DNA of 64,000 nucleotides from Oxytricha trifallax (lineage: Eukaryota; Ciliophora; Spirotrichea; Sporadotrichida; Oxytrichidae). The first letter of the stretch is position 1. Every line of letters starts with the position of its first letter. Below the pieces are notes generated by a model that searched no databases, had not been told where the DNA came from, and saw only the letters and a program-made list of their open reading frames with translations. The stretch lies in the NCBI GenBank assembly GCA_000711775.1, contig ARYC01016894.1, forward strand, positions 32,763 through 96,762, written 5' to 3'. Shown here in pieces: positions 1 through 13,878 of this stretch. The position numbers were made by a program, and so were the translations under genes.

Positions 1-3000
1 TAGTTAAATTAAGATGGATTTCACTTTTATCAAACATGTTTGTGCACTTACGTAACAAAGTAAACATCGTACAATATATTACTATAACCTAAGTTTTTAA
101 TTATAAATTAAGCAAAATTAATTTTCTCATTTATTTTTCATCTTTTAGTGTTAAGCCCCTAATTTATGATACATTTTTTCTCTTGAGGCTTTATTTATTT
201 ATTTTTTTTGAATCGACAATATATTATTATCCAGATAGAACTAATAAGATAAAATAAAAATATTTTTTATATCAATTTTCTTTAAGATTTATACTTAAAG
301 GAATATTTTTATATAACAAATAAAAAATTGACGAAATAGCATATAAAAGTTATAAAATTAATCCATGCTATTTCTTTATTTGCAAATTCTTCTATAAATA
401 GAAAGCACTTAAAAGTTTAATAGAGGATTTGTGGTTTAAACTAGTTTAATATAAAATTTATAGATCTAACTATTTTATAGAGTATTAAAATTAATAGTTT
501 TGTAGATTAAACTCAAAAAGACTTTATTATATTTTAATTTATTAAATCATTATTTTATGCTAAATTATTAAGCAAAAATCTTTTTTCAATTTAATTTAAT
601 CAAAAATCTAGTCCATAATCATTTTTCATTATAAATAATTTTTAAGCATATTTTTAAAAGAATTGTTGTTATCGTTAGTGACCTATAAAATCTAGGGATA
701 AGCTGATATAAATTATAATAAATTAGCCTTATGATAAATTAAAATGATATTTTTATTTTTAAATGTGAATTAAAATTAAATTTTCAATTAATCAATCTAA
801 AATCTTTGTTTAAATCGTATAATTTTATATGTTAAATAAATTAAAAATAAACTACATTAAATCATATTTAATTGTATAAATTCAATTAAAACTAAATGAA
901 AACTATAAAAATTTAATGATATATAATTTATTTATAAAAAATTTAATTTATTATTTACACATTAAATATTATATAAGATATTTAATCTTAATTCTTATTT
1001 TTATATAATTATAATTAATATGAGTAATTTAATTTATTATTTACATTTTCTACTAATTTTTTTTGCAGAAAATAATTTGTTTCACTCGAAAATTTTGAGG
1101 CATTATAACACCTAATAAAATATTGTTTTCAAGGTAGTTATTGGATTTAGAAGTTCACAAATTTTTTCAAATAAATTCTAAATATACATTTAATATAAAT
1201 AAAAAAGATTAATAGTATCAGAACAATAAGATCCCTATTATATTAAAGCAAGTAAACTTGTCTATATAAATTTCGACAAGATGAAATACTTAGACATGAT
1301 GTATTTATATGCCCATTCTGCACTATCAACCATTTTTCAAATAATCTCCTAATGAGCTCTATAGAAGCAGCCTTAATCATAAATGCGGGTTTACTTTAAT
1401 TTTACAAGCTTGAGAAGCTGGTCTTGCTTATAATTCATTTTTCTAATACGAGAGATTTATAGATTGAACAATAATAATTTAAATGTCAAAGAATGAAATG
1501 CAATTAAATGGAAAAGTAAATGTTAAGCTCAAAAATATCTCAAAAATTATCCTTCATAGTCTGTTAAAATATTTTCAATTTTATATTTTAACAAATATAC
1601 AAAAATATTTATCAATTAGATCATCTAGAACAAGTTTAATTTTAGCTATATAATTCATTACTTATATTTTTTTCAATAAAAAATTCAATAATTTATGATA
1701 CAAATCTCACTGAGTAAATTTTGCTAAATAATAATTAAAAAAATATGACAATATATAAAGTATAAGTTTAAATGTTTATATATTATACTCATGGAAAGAA
1801 ATAATATAAAAGATTACTTAGAAAATATATATATTTTCTAAAATTAAATTTAAAATTGGTACTCTATTTTTATATAGTATAGTTTTTAGTTTTACATAAA
1901 TAGAATTAAAGAAATTCTTTGAATAGTTAAATTACTATTTACTATTTGCACTTAAGATAATTTCTTATCTAATAATTATAGATTTATAAATAATTATTAT
2001 TATTATTTTTTATATTAATCTGTTATATTATTTTACTGACTGATTATTTTTCTAATTTTAAAATTATTTTATTAATTTTTAGAAAATTAAATATTGATAA
2101 TCATTTTATTTATAAATTTAATAATAATAAATTGGTAATTGTATTTATATACAAGAGCTGAATACAACGGTGATTATGTCCTTATGGCTCTAAATGAGTA
2201 ATTTAAAAGATAACTTAGACCCATTCAACTCACATGCAATTTATTATCTAATCCATATCCAATTTTAAGAATTTAAAAAACAAAGGATAAGATTATAGAT
2301 TTAGGATTAGTAATTTTATTTATTTTAAAATTATCTTCTAAAAGTAATTTTATATATTTTCAAATAAATTTTCAAAGATAATGATAAATATTGTTAAAAA
2401 CCTGATAATATCAGAAGACATGAATTTAAAAATAGAAATACTGAAATTAAATTTGTCTTGGTCTTAAATAAATCTAAAATCTAATTTTTTTTACAATATA
2501 TGGTTGCTAAAACTAAGAGTGAAAGGGAAGATAAACTTCAAGTTACCAATATTAGAGATCTATGATATAAAACTCCATAAATCAATTAATACACTACGAT
2601 TGGGGTTAAGTAGAATTAAACAAAATAACTATAATTAGTGGCTAAATCTTAATAAAATTATTTGAATATTAAATATAATCAGCCTAATTGGACTATTATT
2701 ATTATATAGAGTAATTAATCGAGCTAATATATAAAACAATTAAGCTTAAAATATATAATCTTAAGCTTATAATTTTTTTATTTTTTTTTTACTTCAATCT
2801 TACTTTCTTAATTTATCATAGATGTTATACAATATCTTTTTTTATTATCACTTATCCTCTTAAAATGTATTGATTTCTATAATAAAAGCTTCTTAATTAT
2901 AAATAAGATTGTCAGATATTTTTGTGCTTTATTTATATTTGAATAAAAAGCATCAACATAATTGGGATCAATTCAAATTTAATAATTTTTATAGATATTT

Positions 3001-6000
3001 GTTTATGAAATATTCTTTGGGGGGAGGAGGTTATCTGCCAAGGTTTATAATAAAAAATTTTTTTAGGCAAGTTACCTGTCAAGAAAGTTCTATGCTAAAT
3101 TTTAATTTTTTTATACAGTTTTAATTTTTGACAACTTTAAACATCTTTTATGAATATAATTAAATTATGATTCAAGGAATTTATTCTACCAGTAATAAAG
3201 TTTTACAAAATCTAAATCAAATCAGACAATTTTTAATCTTTATATCTTATTTTTATCTATTTATTTTTCAAAATTTTTAAAATTAGTTAAGAATTAAATA
3301 AAAATATAGAACTATATCTAAAATTATGATATTAGATATATTTTCATATTATCTTTCTTAACTCAAAAAAATGTTAAACTTATCCTCAAGTAATTTAATG
3401 AGGTAGAAAGTTTTTAGTTAAAATATTTATATTTAATGTAATTAAATTAAATATAAAAAACGATTTACTTGACATGAAACTTTCTCCCCCCAAATATTCT
3501 ATTATACATTTATACAAAAAGATTTTTTTAAAAAATTTAAACGTGCATATACAAAATGCCAACAAAAGAATTTAGCTGATTATTCTTAATTAAATTTTGA
3601 ATTTAACTATATAATTTAATATTACTATTTGATAGGCATTCTTATAAAAATAAAATAGTTGATAAGAAATATGGCACATCCACAAATGTCAAAAGTTATC
3701 ATTTCATATTATTTCCAATATAAAAAATATAATATTTTATTTTTAAATATCATTTATGAACTTTATAAACTATGGCTAGATCGTGCTCAAGTTTATAATT
3801 GAATATTTATATATGTAAAATAAAATGATAAATAAGAATACAGAATTTTATTAGTAAATTAAATCATAATATATTAATTATAGAAATCTATTAAAAAATT
3901 TAATAGAGATTTATAATTTATTTCCACAAATTTATTTTTCATTTTTTCTAATATTTTTTCAAAAATAAAATACATTTTTAAAACTTATTATTTCATTTAA
4001 TTTAAAATAAGGTTTAAGTCTATTATATTTTTTTAATTAATTTAATAAAGTTAAATATAATTAAAAAGTATAAATTGAGTAGAATATAATTAGAAAATTA
4101 GCTTTAGAATAATAATTATATTGTTCTAGCTGTAAATTGATAAGCAAAATATATAAAATATCCTAATTTATTATGGCTTCAGCCAGAAATATAACAAAAT
4201 ATTTGCAAAAAGCTGCATAAGCTTTGAAAAAATATAGTTCGCAAAATTATCTCTAATTTTGGAAAGATTTAATCCTGTTATAACATTAAAAAAATAAATA
4301 TATAAATATAAAGTTTTAAATAGACAGTTTGAAAAGAGATAAGGCTTGTAAATTATCTAATTTAATTACTAAATATAGTGTAAATAGAGTTAACTCATAG
4401 ACAATAGAATTTAAAAGGGAAATGCCATAGTAATGAAGAGAAAGAAAAATAAATCACTTCATTATTGAAGTATTTATAACAAATGGAATATATTAATCAT
4501 GCATTTACAATTTCAAATTTATAGTTTATTATTTGTAATGGTTTTTGTAAATAAAATTAATATTTAAATTAAAAAAAGAATATTAATTGATTAATTATAA
4601 TTTATATATTTCACACTGATAATTTGTATGCACTTTCAACTCTTTCATAGACTGTTTTTTTTAATGATTTATGTAATGAAATTATAAAAATAAATTAGTT
4701 TAATTGAGTTTTATCTAAAAAAATGCAACTTTTTAATTATGTTGAGATAGTAGAAGTATTTTTTAATATTTTATGCTATTTTATATTAATAAAATTCACA
4801 AGATGTTAATGTCACGATGGAGATTCTTTGAAGCTCAATGGATAACTTTTTTCATATAAATAAGGCGATTGTAGAGGTGAAAACAGCCAAAAAATGTAGC
4901 TTAAATAATAACAATAACACAAAGCAAAGGATAATGTTATAAAAATACAAACAAAAACATTAGGAAAAATAAGATTTTAAAATTTATTTATTTTTAATTA
5001 AATTATAAATTAAATTTAATTTGATAAATTTAAATTTATGCCTAAGTAAAGTGGAATTAAATAAATTCTTTAAATTAAATTGCATAAAACGAATAATATA
5101 GAGAACAAAATTAGACAAAAAAGACAAATGAAAAAATTGAAAGTTTTATATTTAATTTAATATTAATTGGAATTATTTACTTAAAATATACATTCATAGT
5201 TAATAAAACTTATATCTCTATTCCCAAAGATGTGCATTAATCAACTATAAGATTTGAATGTAGAGTAAAACTGATGCCAAGAATTAATGACACTAATGAT
5301 AATAAATAAACAGCTAAAAACAAATTTTAAATATAATAAAGTGCTTTTTTTAATTTTTATTTTGAATAAATGCTATATTAAATCATTATTTATTCTTATT
5401 TAATTATTTTAGGAATTAATTTGATTTAGCAAATTATATTATTTAATATTTATGAATTTATTGTAATTTTATAAAAGTCAAATATTGTTTAAAATTATTA
5501 ATATAAAGAAATCGTTTTTAAATTCTAAAAAAATAATAACATCTAGAAATTATTATAAATAAATTTATTTTTAGGGATTAAGATAAATTTAATAAACCTA
5601 TCTATATTCTCTACAAATCATAATTAAATACTTGTAAATATATCATAAAAATATAATAATATATAGATTAAAATAAAATTTTCTAAATATTATATTTCTT
5701 AAATATAATATACTGATTTTATTAGATATTATTATTTAATTGAATTTTAAGATTTTACTTTTTGTTATTAGTGCCATCTTAAATTTATATTTCATAACAT
5801 TCCATAAAGTATTGATTTCGATTAACAAAATGCTGTAAAAATGAACATAATAAATAATTATCCTCAATATTTTTTAATTAAAAACACTCGTTAAGTGAAA
5901 AAAATGCTCAAAAAAATACTTTTATTGATGATAATTATTATTTGGAATTAAAATGACCATTATTAATAACTATTAAATTGTTCATATTTACATCATACTT

Positions 6001-6247
6001 AGTAATCCCTCTCTGTCTTTCTAGTTTAAGTTATAAATTTTTATAAGAAAAAAAAGTAAATCTATTTAGAATTTTACAAATGAAAACATGTAAATATTAA
6101 ATATAAATTAGTGAATAAGATTAACTTCTTCTAAAAATTTGTGAAATCTAAAATTTCTATAAGGATTTTTTATAATTCTTTTTAAAACATATTTTTAGCT
6201 GAAATGTTAAAGAGGGAATAATTTGTTATCTAATCAATTCAAATTAT
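1..6247. other. AT-rich germline DNA without a recognisable gene
   Basis: The stretch is long runs of A and T with only short open frames in either the standard or the ciliate code. Slightly GC-richer scraps occur near 1240-1460, 2150-2240 and 4790-4920, but none gives a protein I recognise. Consistent with eliminated germline DNA between gene islands. Confidence 0.6.
3016..3494. repeat. possible short element with G6-containing inverted ends
   Basis: TTTGGGGGGAG at 3016 is repeated in inverted orientation at 3484-3494, and the flanking bases (AATATT.., ..GGAG/GAAAG) also agree partly. A run of six G is rare in this AT-rich background. The interior is non-coding. Could be a decayed small TIR element; the match is short, so confidence is low. 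Confidence 0.3.
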
Positions 6248-7065
6248 ATAAATTTAGTATGTTAAGATTAAATGAGTAAGTATGAATGATTAATCAACAA
6301 TTTAAATTGATATGCATGGTAAATGTACAGTGATATAATCTTAAATAACACATTTTTCACATCATCTTCAGCATCATGATCATAATGAATTCTCGATCAA
6401 ATCTCGAGTTCGGTGCTCATTAAGTTCTTCATCATCATTGTATCAATAGTAGTACATTTTGAGCTCGATCTGTTGTAATCCTAGGCACATCTCGATTTAA
6501 GAAGGATTTTCTGAGCATAGTTGTAAGGTCAAATCTCCATTTTTATCTTTGATTTTTTAATAATTTTGAGATTATAACTTAAGTTACTAGGTCTGAGCTA
6601 TAATTAATCACATTAAATTGAAAAATAATTAAAAGTTGACTAGTTAAATTTCTCTATATAATACACCTATTAGTTAAATCATTAATCTTAAAGCATTAAA
6701 ACTAACAAAGTTTTAATCAGACCTAGTAACTTAAGTTATAATCTCAAAATTATTAAAAAATCAAAGATAAAAATGGAGATTTGACCTTACAACTATGCTC
6801 AGAAAATCCTTCTTAAATCGAGATGTGCCTAGGATTACAACAGATCGAGCTCAAAATGTACTACTATTGATACTATGATGATGAAGAACTTAATGAGCAC
6901 CGAACTCGAGATTTGATCGAGAATTCATTATGATCATGATGCTGAAGATGATGTGAAAAATGTGTTATTTAAGATTATATCACTGTACATTTACAATGCA
7001 TATCAATTTAAATTGTTGATTAATCATTCATACTTACTCATTTAATCTTAACATACTAAATTTAT
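6248..7065. repeat. fold-back palindrome with two 349-bp arms
   Basis: Arms at 6248-6596 and 6717-7065 are inverted copies of the same length, about 99 percent alike by eye, around a 120-bp AT-rich centre. The outer edges read ATAAATTT and AAATTTAT. The arms contain moderately GC-rich blocks (TCGATC, CTCGAG near 6390-6480), but no open reading frame I can name. It could be a MITE-like fold-back element or an IES; I see no clear target duplication. Confidence 0.85.
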
Positions 7066-8522
7066 GGCTGCAAATTTATTTTCGAGAAATATAATTACCC
7101 TTTGTTTTTAATGTATCAATAACATTTAAAAACCTTATGTTAATATAATTTGTGAAGTCCTGGAGCTGAATTATGTTAGAAAAAATAAATGCTTGATTTT
7201 TATAATTTTTTATATATTGAACTAATTTTTATTAATTAAATATATAATTTTTATAATATACGCTATATTATTTATATTAAATTCAATTTTTGAAAAAAAA
7301 TCTATTAATTCCATTATAATTTTAACATATAATTATAATTTTTTTAAAAATATTTAAGCATAAATTAATTGAATAGTTTATCATTTAAATTATCAAGTTA
7401 CAATCATTTTATAAGTAAAACATCATATTAGATAATTATATTTTATTTGTAAAAAAATAAAATTTTCATTTGATTATTCATGACTCTTTAATTTAATTCA
7501 AATTTTATATTTAATATAATTAATGTTTTATAATAAATATAATTAATGTTTTATAATAAATATAATAAATTAATAAAATAAAATTAAATTTAATAGTAAA
7601 ATGATTATTAATTTTTAAGAATTATTACAAATTTAATTAGTTTAAATACAGAATTTATTAAATTAATTTTTATGTATTATCTTAAGACAACAGGATATCT
7701 TAAATTAGCTCAAATATTAGATTAAAATTAATATATTTAAATATAATCAATTAATAAGATAAAAATGAAAACTTTTTATTTTATATTTTTAAATGAATTT
7801 ATTCATTAAATAATTAAAACGACCACTTTAAATTTATAGTTTAAGAGTAAAGTATTATCTATGAATTTTTTTATAAATAATTATAGTATAAATTTGACTT
7901 AAAATAATAAATATAACATCAAACAATTACTGAGTTTACAAATAACTTCTGTTATTTTAAATTATAATGTAAATATGCCAACTTATTAAATATAAAATTA
8001 TGTTAAAACATCTTAGCATTATAAAATAATTTTAATTTTGTGACTAGTGCATTAGAGAAGTTCTTCTATATTAATTGAAAAGCATTTGATTTATTTTAAT
8101 ATCTTACTTATTAGATAAAATTATAAATTGTTTAAATTAATTTATTTAATAAATTAATAATTTATTTAATTCGCATTATTTATTTAATAATTTCATTTAA
8201 TTAGAAATATCAAGACTTATAGTAAATTTTACAAGAAATAATTAAATTGCAAAAAATACATTTAAAGAATTTAGAATTTGATAAATTAAACTGAAAATAA
8301 AATGATTTTACTTCTCTTTTTTTAAAAATTATTTTTTATACATTAAAAATATAATGTAAATATCTATTATCAATAGATAATTTTTAAAATTAATCTCATT
8401 TAAATTTTTTGAAAAAATAATTTAATACAAAAAACCTAAGATTAAAGGGTTATGCTGAATTAGTTGAAAATTTATATATATTATAATTTTTATCAAAAAT
8501 ATTGTAATCATTGAAATAGATT
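7066..8522. other. AT-rich DNA, no gene seen
   Basis: Only AT-rich low-complexity sequence. A 23-bp unit containing ATATAATTAATGTTTTATAA is duplicated in tandem around 7518-7563. No coding region recognised. Confidence 0.6.
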
Positions 8523-8597
8523 CAAAACCCCTAACCTTTTCATTAGTTTGATTGAGTTTTTGATTGGTAGATATAAACTATTAGTGCATACTTTATT
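8523..8597 (+). repeat. TBE left terminal inverted repeat
   Basis: Begins CAAAACCCCT and matches the reverse complement of 12468-12543 with few mismatches, including the core TAGTTTGATTGAGTTTTTGA. The outermost bases look like one C4A4 telomere repeat. Confidence 0.88.
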
Positions 8598-8879
8598 CGC
8601 GTTTTAATGGGGTTTATGTTGTGGGTTAGGGTTTAAATGTAAATTAGTGTGTGTTTTAGGTCTATTATTTTAAATATTCACTCAAACAGTATCTTCGTAT
8701 CATGAGGCAACTTTCTAAGCTTAATTTCTCCTAACCAACTAATTATCTAGTCGATTTTATGTTCTGCTCTGTTGTTAGGCTTCAGGATAATTTGATCAGC
8801 CATATCTCTCATTTTACCTTTTATCTTATTTTGATCTAGATACTGCTGTATTCTTTGTTTTGAATCTTTTTCTCTTCTA

Positions 8880-10140
8880 CAACTGTAGAAGTCATTTCTT
8901 TGCATATCACACTCTATTATTATTATTGCTGCTAGAGCCCAGATATCCCACCTAATATCTCCATCTCTCCAGTCTTCTCTCTCTCTGGAAAATATCCAGA
9001 AGTGCCACGAAAGTTAGTCAGTCCTGAAGCCTCAACTCTCTACAATCAATTAAAGTCTATAATTACCTTTTCTGAGTTGTGAAAAGTCCAGCATAATGTT
9101 TTCAGGCTTTAAATCTCTGTTCATGTATCCTAAAGAATATAGCTCCTCAATAACTTTGCAGAAATTTGTTAAAAAAGAAGTATTTATTTTTGACACCTTT
9201 AGTCCTGAATATAGTCTCTTAATGTCGTTTATTATAAAGGTAGGCGAAAAGCTACATGATTTTAAGCAAGGAGAATTGCTTCAAGATTAATTAAAAATCT
9301 GCTTTGTCTTTACCTTGCTTTAGTAATAGCTTGATACTAATTGACAAACTCTATTTAATACTTGTCATCTAATTTAAATTAATTGAATGGATAAATCTTG
9401 AAAGCAAACTATTTATCAGTTATGACATTTTCTCAAATATATCCTCAAGAATAAGATAACTTTCTTTGCACTCAGTTAGGCCAATTATATTCAATATTGG
9501 AACCTTGACTGCATGCATCTTGAGATTAATTTTGACTATCTCAGAGGCAGGTAGGTTTCTCACTGCTTTATTAGTTTATTCTCTTTCTTAACTCTTTGTT
9601 CGAGTGATTCTAAAGGGTCTCTTGGCTTTCTTTTCTGAAGAAGTACTTCACCAATCTCAGGATATATAACCTCAAACTTCTTACCAGTGATGATGTTTTT
9701 CGAGGTGAACTTTTAGATCCCTTGAATGATTGTAATTTACTTATTACAGTAAGGCCAGAAATATTTTCCATATATCTTATCATGCTTAAGATAGAGCTTG
9801 GGTTTGTTCGAATGCTACTCTAAAATATGACGTTTCAGAGCAGATTTATAAGTAAAACTCTTCTTACACTTTTCACATAAATGTAATGCTTTAATTTCTT
9901 TTTTCTCTTCCTCCTCTTCAACAATTTTTATTGGAACTTTGCATTGAATTTCTTAGCTCTGCATTTCTATTTAACAACTGAATTGTTATTCAAAGTCTTT
10001 GACCTAAGGTTAGAGAATTTCAGGTTCGTACTAGGTAAATGCATCACAAGTCTCAATTTTTTTTTATTCATAAAGGAAAATTTTTGCTGGCTAATGCCAA
10101 GTAATGCCGCTTTTCTTAGTAAGTTGCCGCTCATTTTATA
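8880..10140 (-). pseudogene. TBE 57-kDa-type C2H2 zinc finger plus protein kinase gene, frameshifted
   Basis: On the minus strand, near 9800-9890, there is a C2H2 finger: CEKCKKSF, then ALKRHILEQH, followed by a basic region near 9600-9700. Further down the gene, at 9060-9150, lies a kinase catalytic loop reading YMNRDLKPENIMLD, and near 8920-8960 a DIRWDIWALA block like the kinase DVWSLG region. Together these match the zinc-finger/kinase protein of TBE elements. The parts lie in different frames, so several indels separate them and no intact product is possible. In the catalytic loop the usual HRD histidine is Asn, a further sign of decay or of a divergent kinase. The upstream boundary is set by the first long frame near 10140 and is approximate. 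Confidence 0.75.
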
Positions 10141-10714
10141 AATACTATTATTAATTATATAAGCTGTATAAATTCAACCTATATATACAAGTAAGAGCAT
10201 ATCCTCAAAGATTTAGAGAGGTTTAATGGGAACAGAGTGAGAGAAATTAGTTTTATATTTCTGAAATTTTGAGATAATTTATATATTATTTCATCCATTT
10301 TATACATTAAAATGCACCTAAATGTTTTTTGGGAAGTTAGGTGGTGCTCCTAAATATGTTATCGTAAATTTAGGAGGGGAAGTTTTAAAATTTAATTTTT
10401 TAATGCACCACCTAATACGGTTTTGAACTTTGATTTAACCTCCTCATTAAGTTTTAAATAAATTAGGAGCACCACCTAATTAAATTAATTATTATTAGGA
10501 GCAATTTAATGGAGAAAGATTGATAAAAATGTAAGTCAAACTCTGATACTTGGAGAAAATTCCTCCATATTCTTCCATTTATGTGATTCAGGTTGACCTC
10601 CAGTTGGATCTCCCTTTTTAGTAGTAATATTTTAGTAAGTTTAGATTGGATATCCATAATTTTAAATTTCATGATCATTTATAGAAACTGAAAGTAAGAT
10701 GTAATCCATGAATG

Positions 10715-11480
10715 ATGCAATGAAGAGATAATATAATCTCAAGATTTAATAGGGAAATTCAGAAATTAAGACAACCTCAACAGATACTTGGTATAGCAAA
10801 GTAAGTTTTCATATATAATCAAAACTATTGTTATAGTTGGACTCTTCTTGCTAACTTAGAAGGGGACTAAAATTTTATTCTTAAAAGCCTTACTAAGTTC
10901 AGAGAAAAAACTTTTAAGTCTAATGAAATTAGGATGATAGAGATACCTAACTACCCTGAAATAATAGTAATAAATCTCTATGATGATGTTATGAGTGATC
11001 TAGATGTTGCTCTCTTCCTTCCATCAAAGCTGTAACTCTCTTATATGTTGCCAGGAAGAAATTTCTTCTTTGGTTTTCTCGCAACTCTAAAACCTGAGTA
11101 CCTAAATGAAGTTATATAAGTAGCTCATAAGAAACCTATAACATCTCTCCTAAAGAAAAAATGAAGGACGGAATTAAAATCAGTAACTCCTTGTTTTAGG
11201 AATTGCAGAAGCATCCATTCATCTCAAGTAAGCTTAACCTAAAATCTTTTTAGAAAAACCTTTAACTGCTATATACTTTATGAAAGAGCGCAGCAAGTTA
11301 AACAGAGAGAGAAAGTCTTAAGGAAAACATGAATTGAGTAAGAGACTCATCAAAGATTTATAAAAGCCAGACGAGATGAAAACATAGATGCAGCTGGCAC
11401 AAACAGAAGAAACATGGGTCCAAGCAAGCCATAAGAAGAGGAGAAGAAAGAGAATTCAAACCACTTATGGGTATATTTAA
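10715..11480 (+). pseudogene. TBE 22-kDa-type gene with introns and one frameshift
   Basis: The ciliate-code frame contains WTLLANLEGDQNFIL, then IEIPNYPEIIV, FLPSKLQLSYMLPGR and FFFGFLATLKPEYLNEVI. A short intron (GTAAGT..TAG, about 10801-10836) precedes the first block; a second intron (GTAAGC..TAG, about 11227-11253) follows HPFIS in phase 1. Between the two main blocks the frame slips by one base in an A-run near 11160, giving a TGA; one more A would restore it. The C-terminus is Lys/Arg-rich (KKRRRKR). Position and size fit the 22-kDa protein of TBE elements, whose function is unknown. The same fold-like pattern occurs in the minus-strand gene of the 10.4-kb element at 30475 and 40925. 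Confidence 0.7.
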
Positions 11481-11529
11481 TATGTGAACTTATTCATTGG
11501 TTTAAATCTAAAACTTATTTATAAACACA

Positions 11530-12365
11530 AAATCTCCCATCTCTTGCGCATACTTTTATAAAATCTACAGTATATATCTTCAAGTCTTGCATAAATTGAT
11601 AGAATAGAAGTTTCTTGTAGTGGCCTTTCAATAAACCCAATATAATTTAATTCCATTGAACTGAGGACTGTAGGGAACATTAAATACAGGTGTTATATTT
11701 AGCTTTTCATATTCCATCCTTGAGTCTTTAGTTTTATGGACAGATAAATTATCTAAAAACAGAATAATCTCTTAGTTCGCGTGCTTATCTTTGAGTTATT
11801 GCAAGAACTTTATGTATTATTCGGTCTTAATTGAGCAAGGGTGGATAACATAAGTTTCGAGGCCATTATCTTCGCTTATTCCACCAAGAATAGCATGACT
11901 TTAACTTTTTAGTCATATAATTCTATGTTGCTATTTCTTTTATACCAAGACCTTGATATGAAGGTATTGAATGTAAATACAACTTCATCAGCGTTTATGA
12001 ACTTTATATTATGCTCTTAAGACCTCTGCATTTAATCAAATATATAATTTAAATTAGTCTTATAAATTGGAACATTAAAGTCAATCACTCTCTTAATGCG
12101 ATTGACTGTCTTGTAAGATATTCCGTTCTTTTTATAGATATTAGCTATCGATTAAGCAGATATGTGAAGCTGAGGAAATTGGCGATGAAACATCACAGCT
12201 CTCTAGGCTAGAGAGAAGTGATCCCAGTTTAAGAGTCTTATCATTAATAAGATTATCGATATGATGCTGCTATCCATAAACCTCTTGCTACTGTTAGGTA
12301 TCACTATCTATTAGCATTGAATTTACAGAACAGGCTTGAGTTATTCATTATATTCATCACATCCA
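11530..12365 (-). pseudogene. TBE 42-kDa-type DDE transposase, inactive
   Basis: Reading leftwards in the ciliate code: an N-terminal part with a helix-turn-helix-like stretch (SIANIYKKNGISYKTVNRI), the first catalytic Asp in FINADEVVFT, the second in LFLDNLSVHKTK, and the third-residue block PQFNGIKLYW. In IS630/Tc1-like transposases of the TBE/Tec group the last block ends with Glu; here it is Lys. A one-base deletion after KVKVM (near 11905) changes frame, and the N-terminal end is broken by a TGA near 12300. The enzyme would cut and join the element ends during germline elimination or transposition, but this copy cannot be active. Confidence 0.85.
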
Positions 12366-12467
12366 TAACGCAACTTAAACAATAAATCTATATACTCACT
12401 GTCATAAACTGACCCTAAACCTCGCATATATTCACTTAAATTACTAATATTTAAACATTAAACCCCT

Positions 12468-12543
12468 AATAAAGTATGCACTATTAGTTTATTTTTATCA
12501 ATCAAAAACTCAATCAAACTACTGAAAGGGTTTTGGGGTTTTG
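12468..12543 (-). repeat. TBE right terminal inverted repeat
   Basis: Read on the minus strand it starts CAAAACCCCAAAACCC, nearly two telomere-like units, then continues in step with the left end for about 75 bp before the two diverge. Confidence 0.88.
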
Positions 12544-13878
12544 AATGCAGTCACACAAGCGAAGGGAGTCAATCAAATTCAATACTTTACACTTGGCCAG
12601 AAATCTGTACTATGATTCATAGATTAAAGCAGAGCAGAAGATACACATGGAATGATGAAAGAAGGAAATACTGAGGAACTAGAGAGAGCCTCAAATGGAT
12701 ATTAAATGTCCCTAATTTAAGTGTCAATAAGTTATTTAAAAACTCATTAATAAGAACTAAGCACATAATTTATATTATGCTTGCACTGTTAAATATATAT
12801 CTGTTTATAAATAATATACTAAACATGATTTAAATTTTTTTAAACAGATTTTTACTGTCTATTACTTTATTATTAAATTGATTATAATAATTTTAAATTA
12901 AGCATTAAACACTTTAAACATAAAGCTGTAATTACGAATGTCTGTTTAATCAAATTTTATCAAAAAGTCTCTAAAATACTTGGCTTTTAAATATTAATTT
13001 ATTCGAAATCTTCATTTATTAATGTAATTTTACCAATTCAAATGTATTTTAATAATGATCAAATCAATATTTAAATTACTTAATTGTTTTATATTTATTA
13101 ATATTCATGTTTCTAATGTATTTTTTTTATATTTTAAAATTTTCATTTATTTGCTTTAAATCTTAAAATTTGTATTTTATTTTAATTTTTTTACTATTTC
13201 TGCCTAAGAAGCGTCATCTGTTAATCTTCTATTGACTGTTATAAATATTTTAATAATATTATATAATTTAGTATATTGATTAAATATTTATAAATTATTA
13301 TTTATATTATTTATATAATAGTTAAATAAAAATATTTAACAAACAATTAGTGAGCAATTCATAATAAATTACTATTTTATTTTGAGTAAAAAACTTGTGA
13401 TATTATTAAACTTAAATATAAAAAAATTTTTATTATTTGAATTGACTTCTACTCTTGAGCGTTCTTTCTTGAATCTTCGAAAAGCTAATATCCAAGCTAA
13501 AAATTAATTAATTATAAATTTTTTAAATGTTTTAAGCATCCATGTTTGTTTGAAGTATGCATTCTGAGTTTAATTAATTTATAATTGAATTAATTAATAA
13601 AAAAGAGTGGTCACATACACACCATAGCCAAGGTGCTTACACTAGATCTCTAAATAAATTAATATTTATTTATATATATATATATATTTACTAAATAAAA
13701 TTATAAAAATAACAATCAATAAATTTGAATAATATGAAATAAGAATTGAAGTTAAATCATTGAAATAATATCGAATTCATACAAACCAAGTAAGTTGTAC
13801 TTTCCTTTAAATATTATTATATATTCTAGCTTTAATATTTACTTTTTGTTAATATTTATATTTTATTTATTTTCTTCG
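12544..13878. other. intergenic DNA, one weak coding-like patch
   Basis: Directly outside the TBE right end, 12546-12720 is GC-richer and has a short frame starting MQSHKRRESIKF that ends at TGA near 12655. I do not recognise it; it could be a small gene segment next to the insertion. The rest is AT-rich, with a (TA)n run near 13673-13687. Confidence 0.4.

Larger units (their letters stand above)
8523..12543. mobile_element. TBE-type (telomere-bearing element) DNA transposon, decayed
   Basis: A 4.0-kb element with about 75-bp inverted ends that begin CAAAACCCC, resembling hypotrich telomere repeats. It carries the three genes known from Oxytricha TBE elements: a zinc-finger/kinase gene (minus strand, left), a 22-kDa-type gene (plus, middle) and an IS630/Tc1-like DDE transposase (minus, right). 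Length and gene order fit that family, whose members are about 4.1 kb and are cut out of the somatic genome. All three genes carry frameshifts, and the transposase lacks its last catalytic acid. Flanking bases are AT on each side, so any target duplication is at most 2-3 bp. Confidence 0.92.

Noticed and set aside
2909-3124. 71-aa frame as a gene
   Set aside because: No ATG, AT-biased composition and overlap with a repeat-like G6 block.
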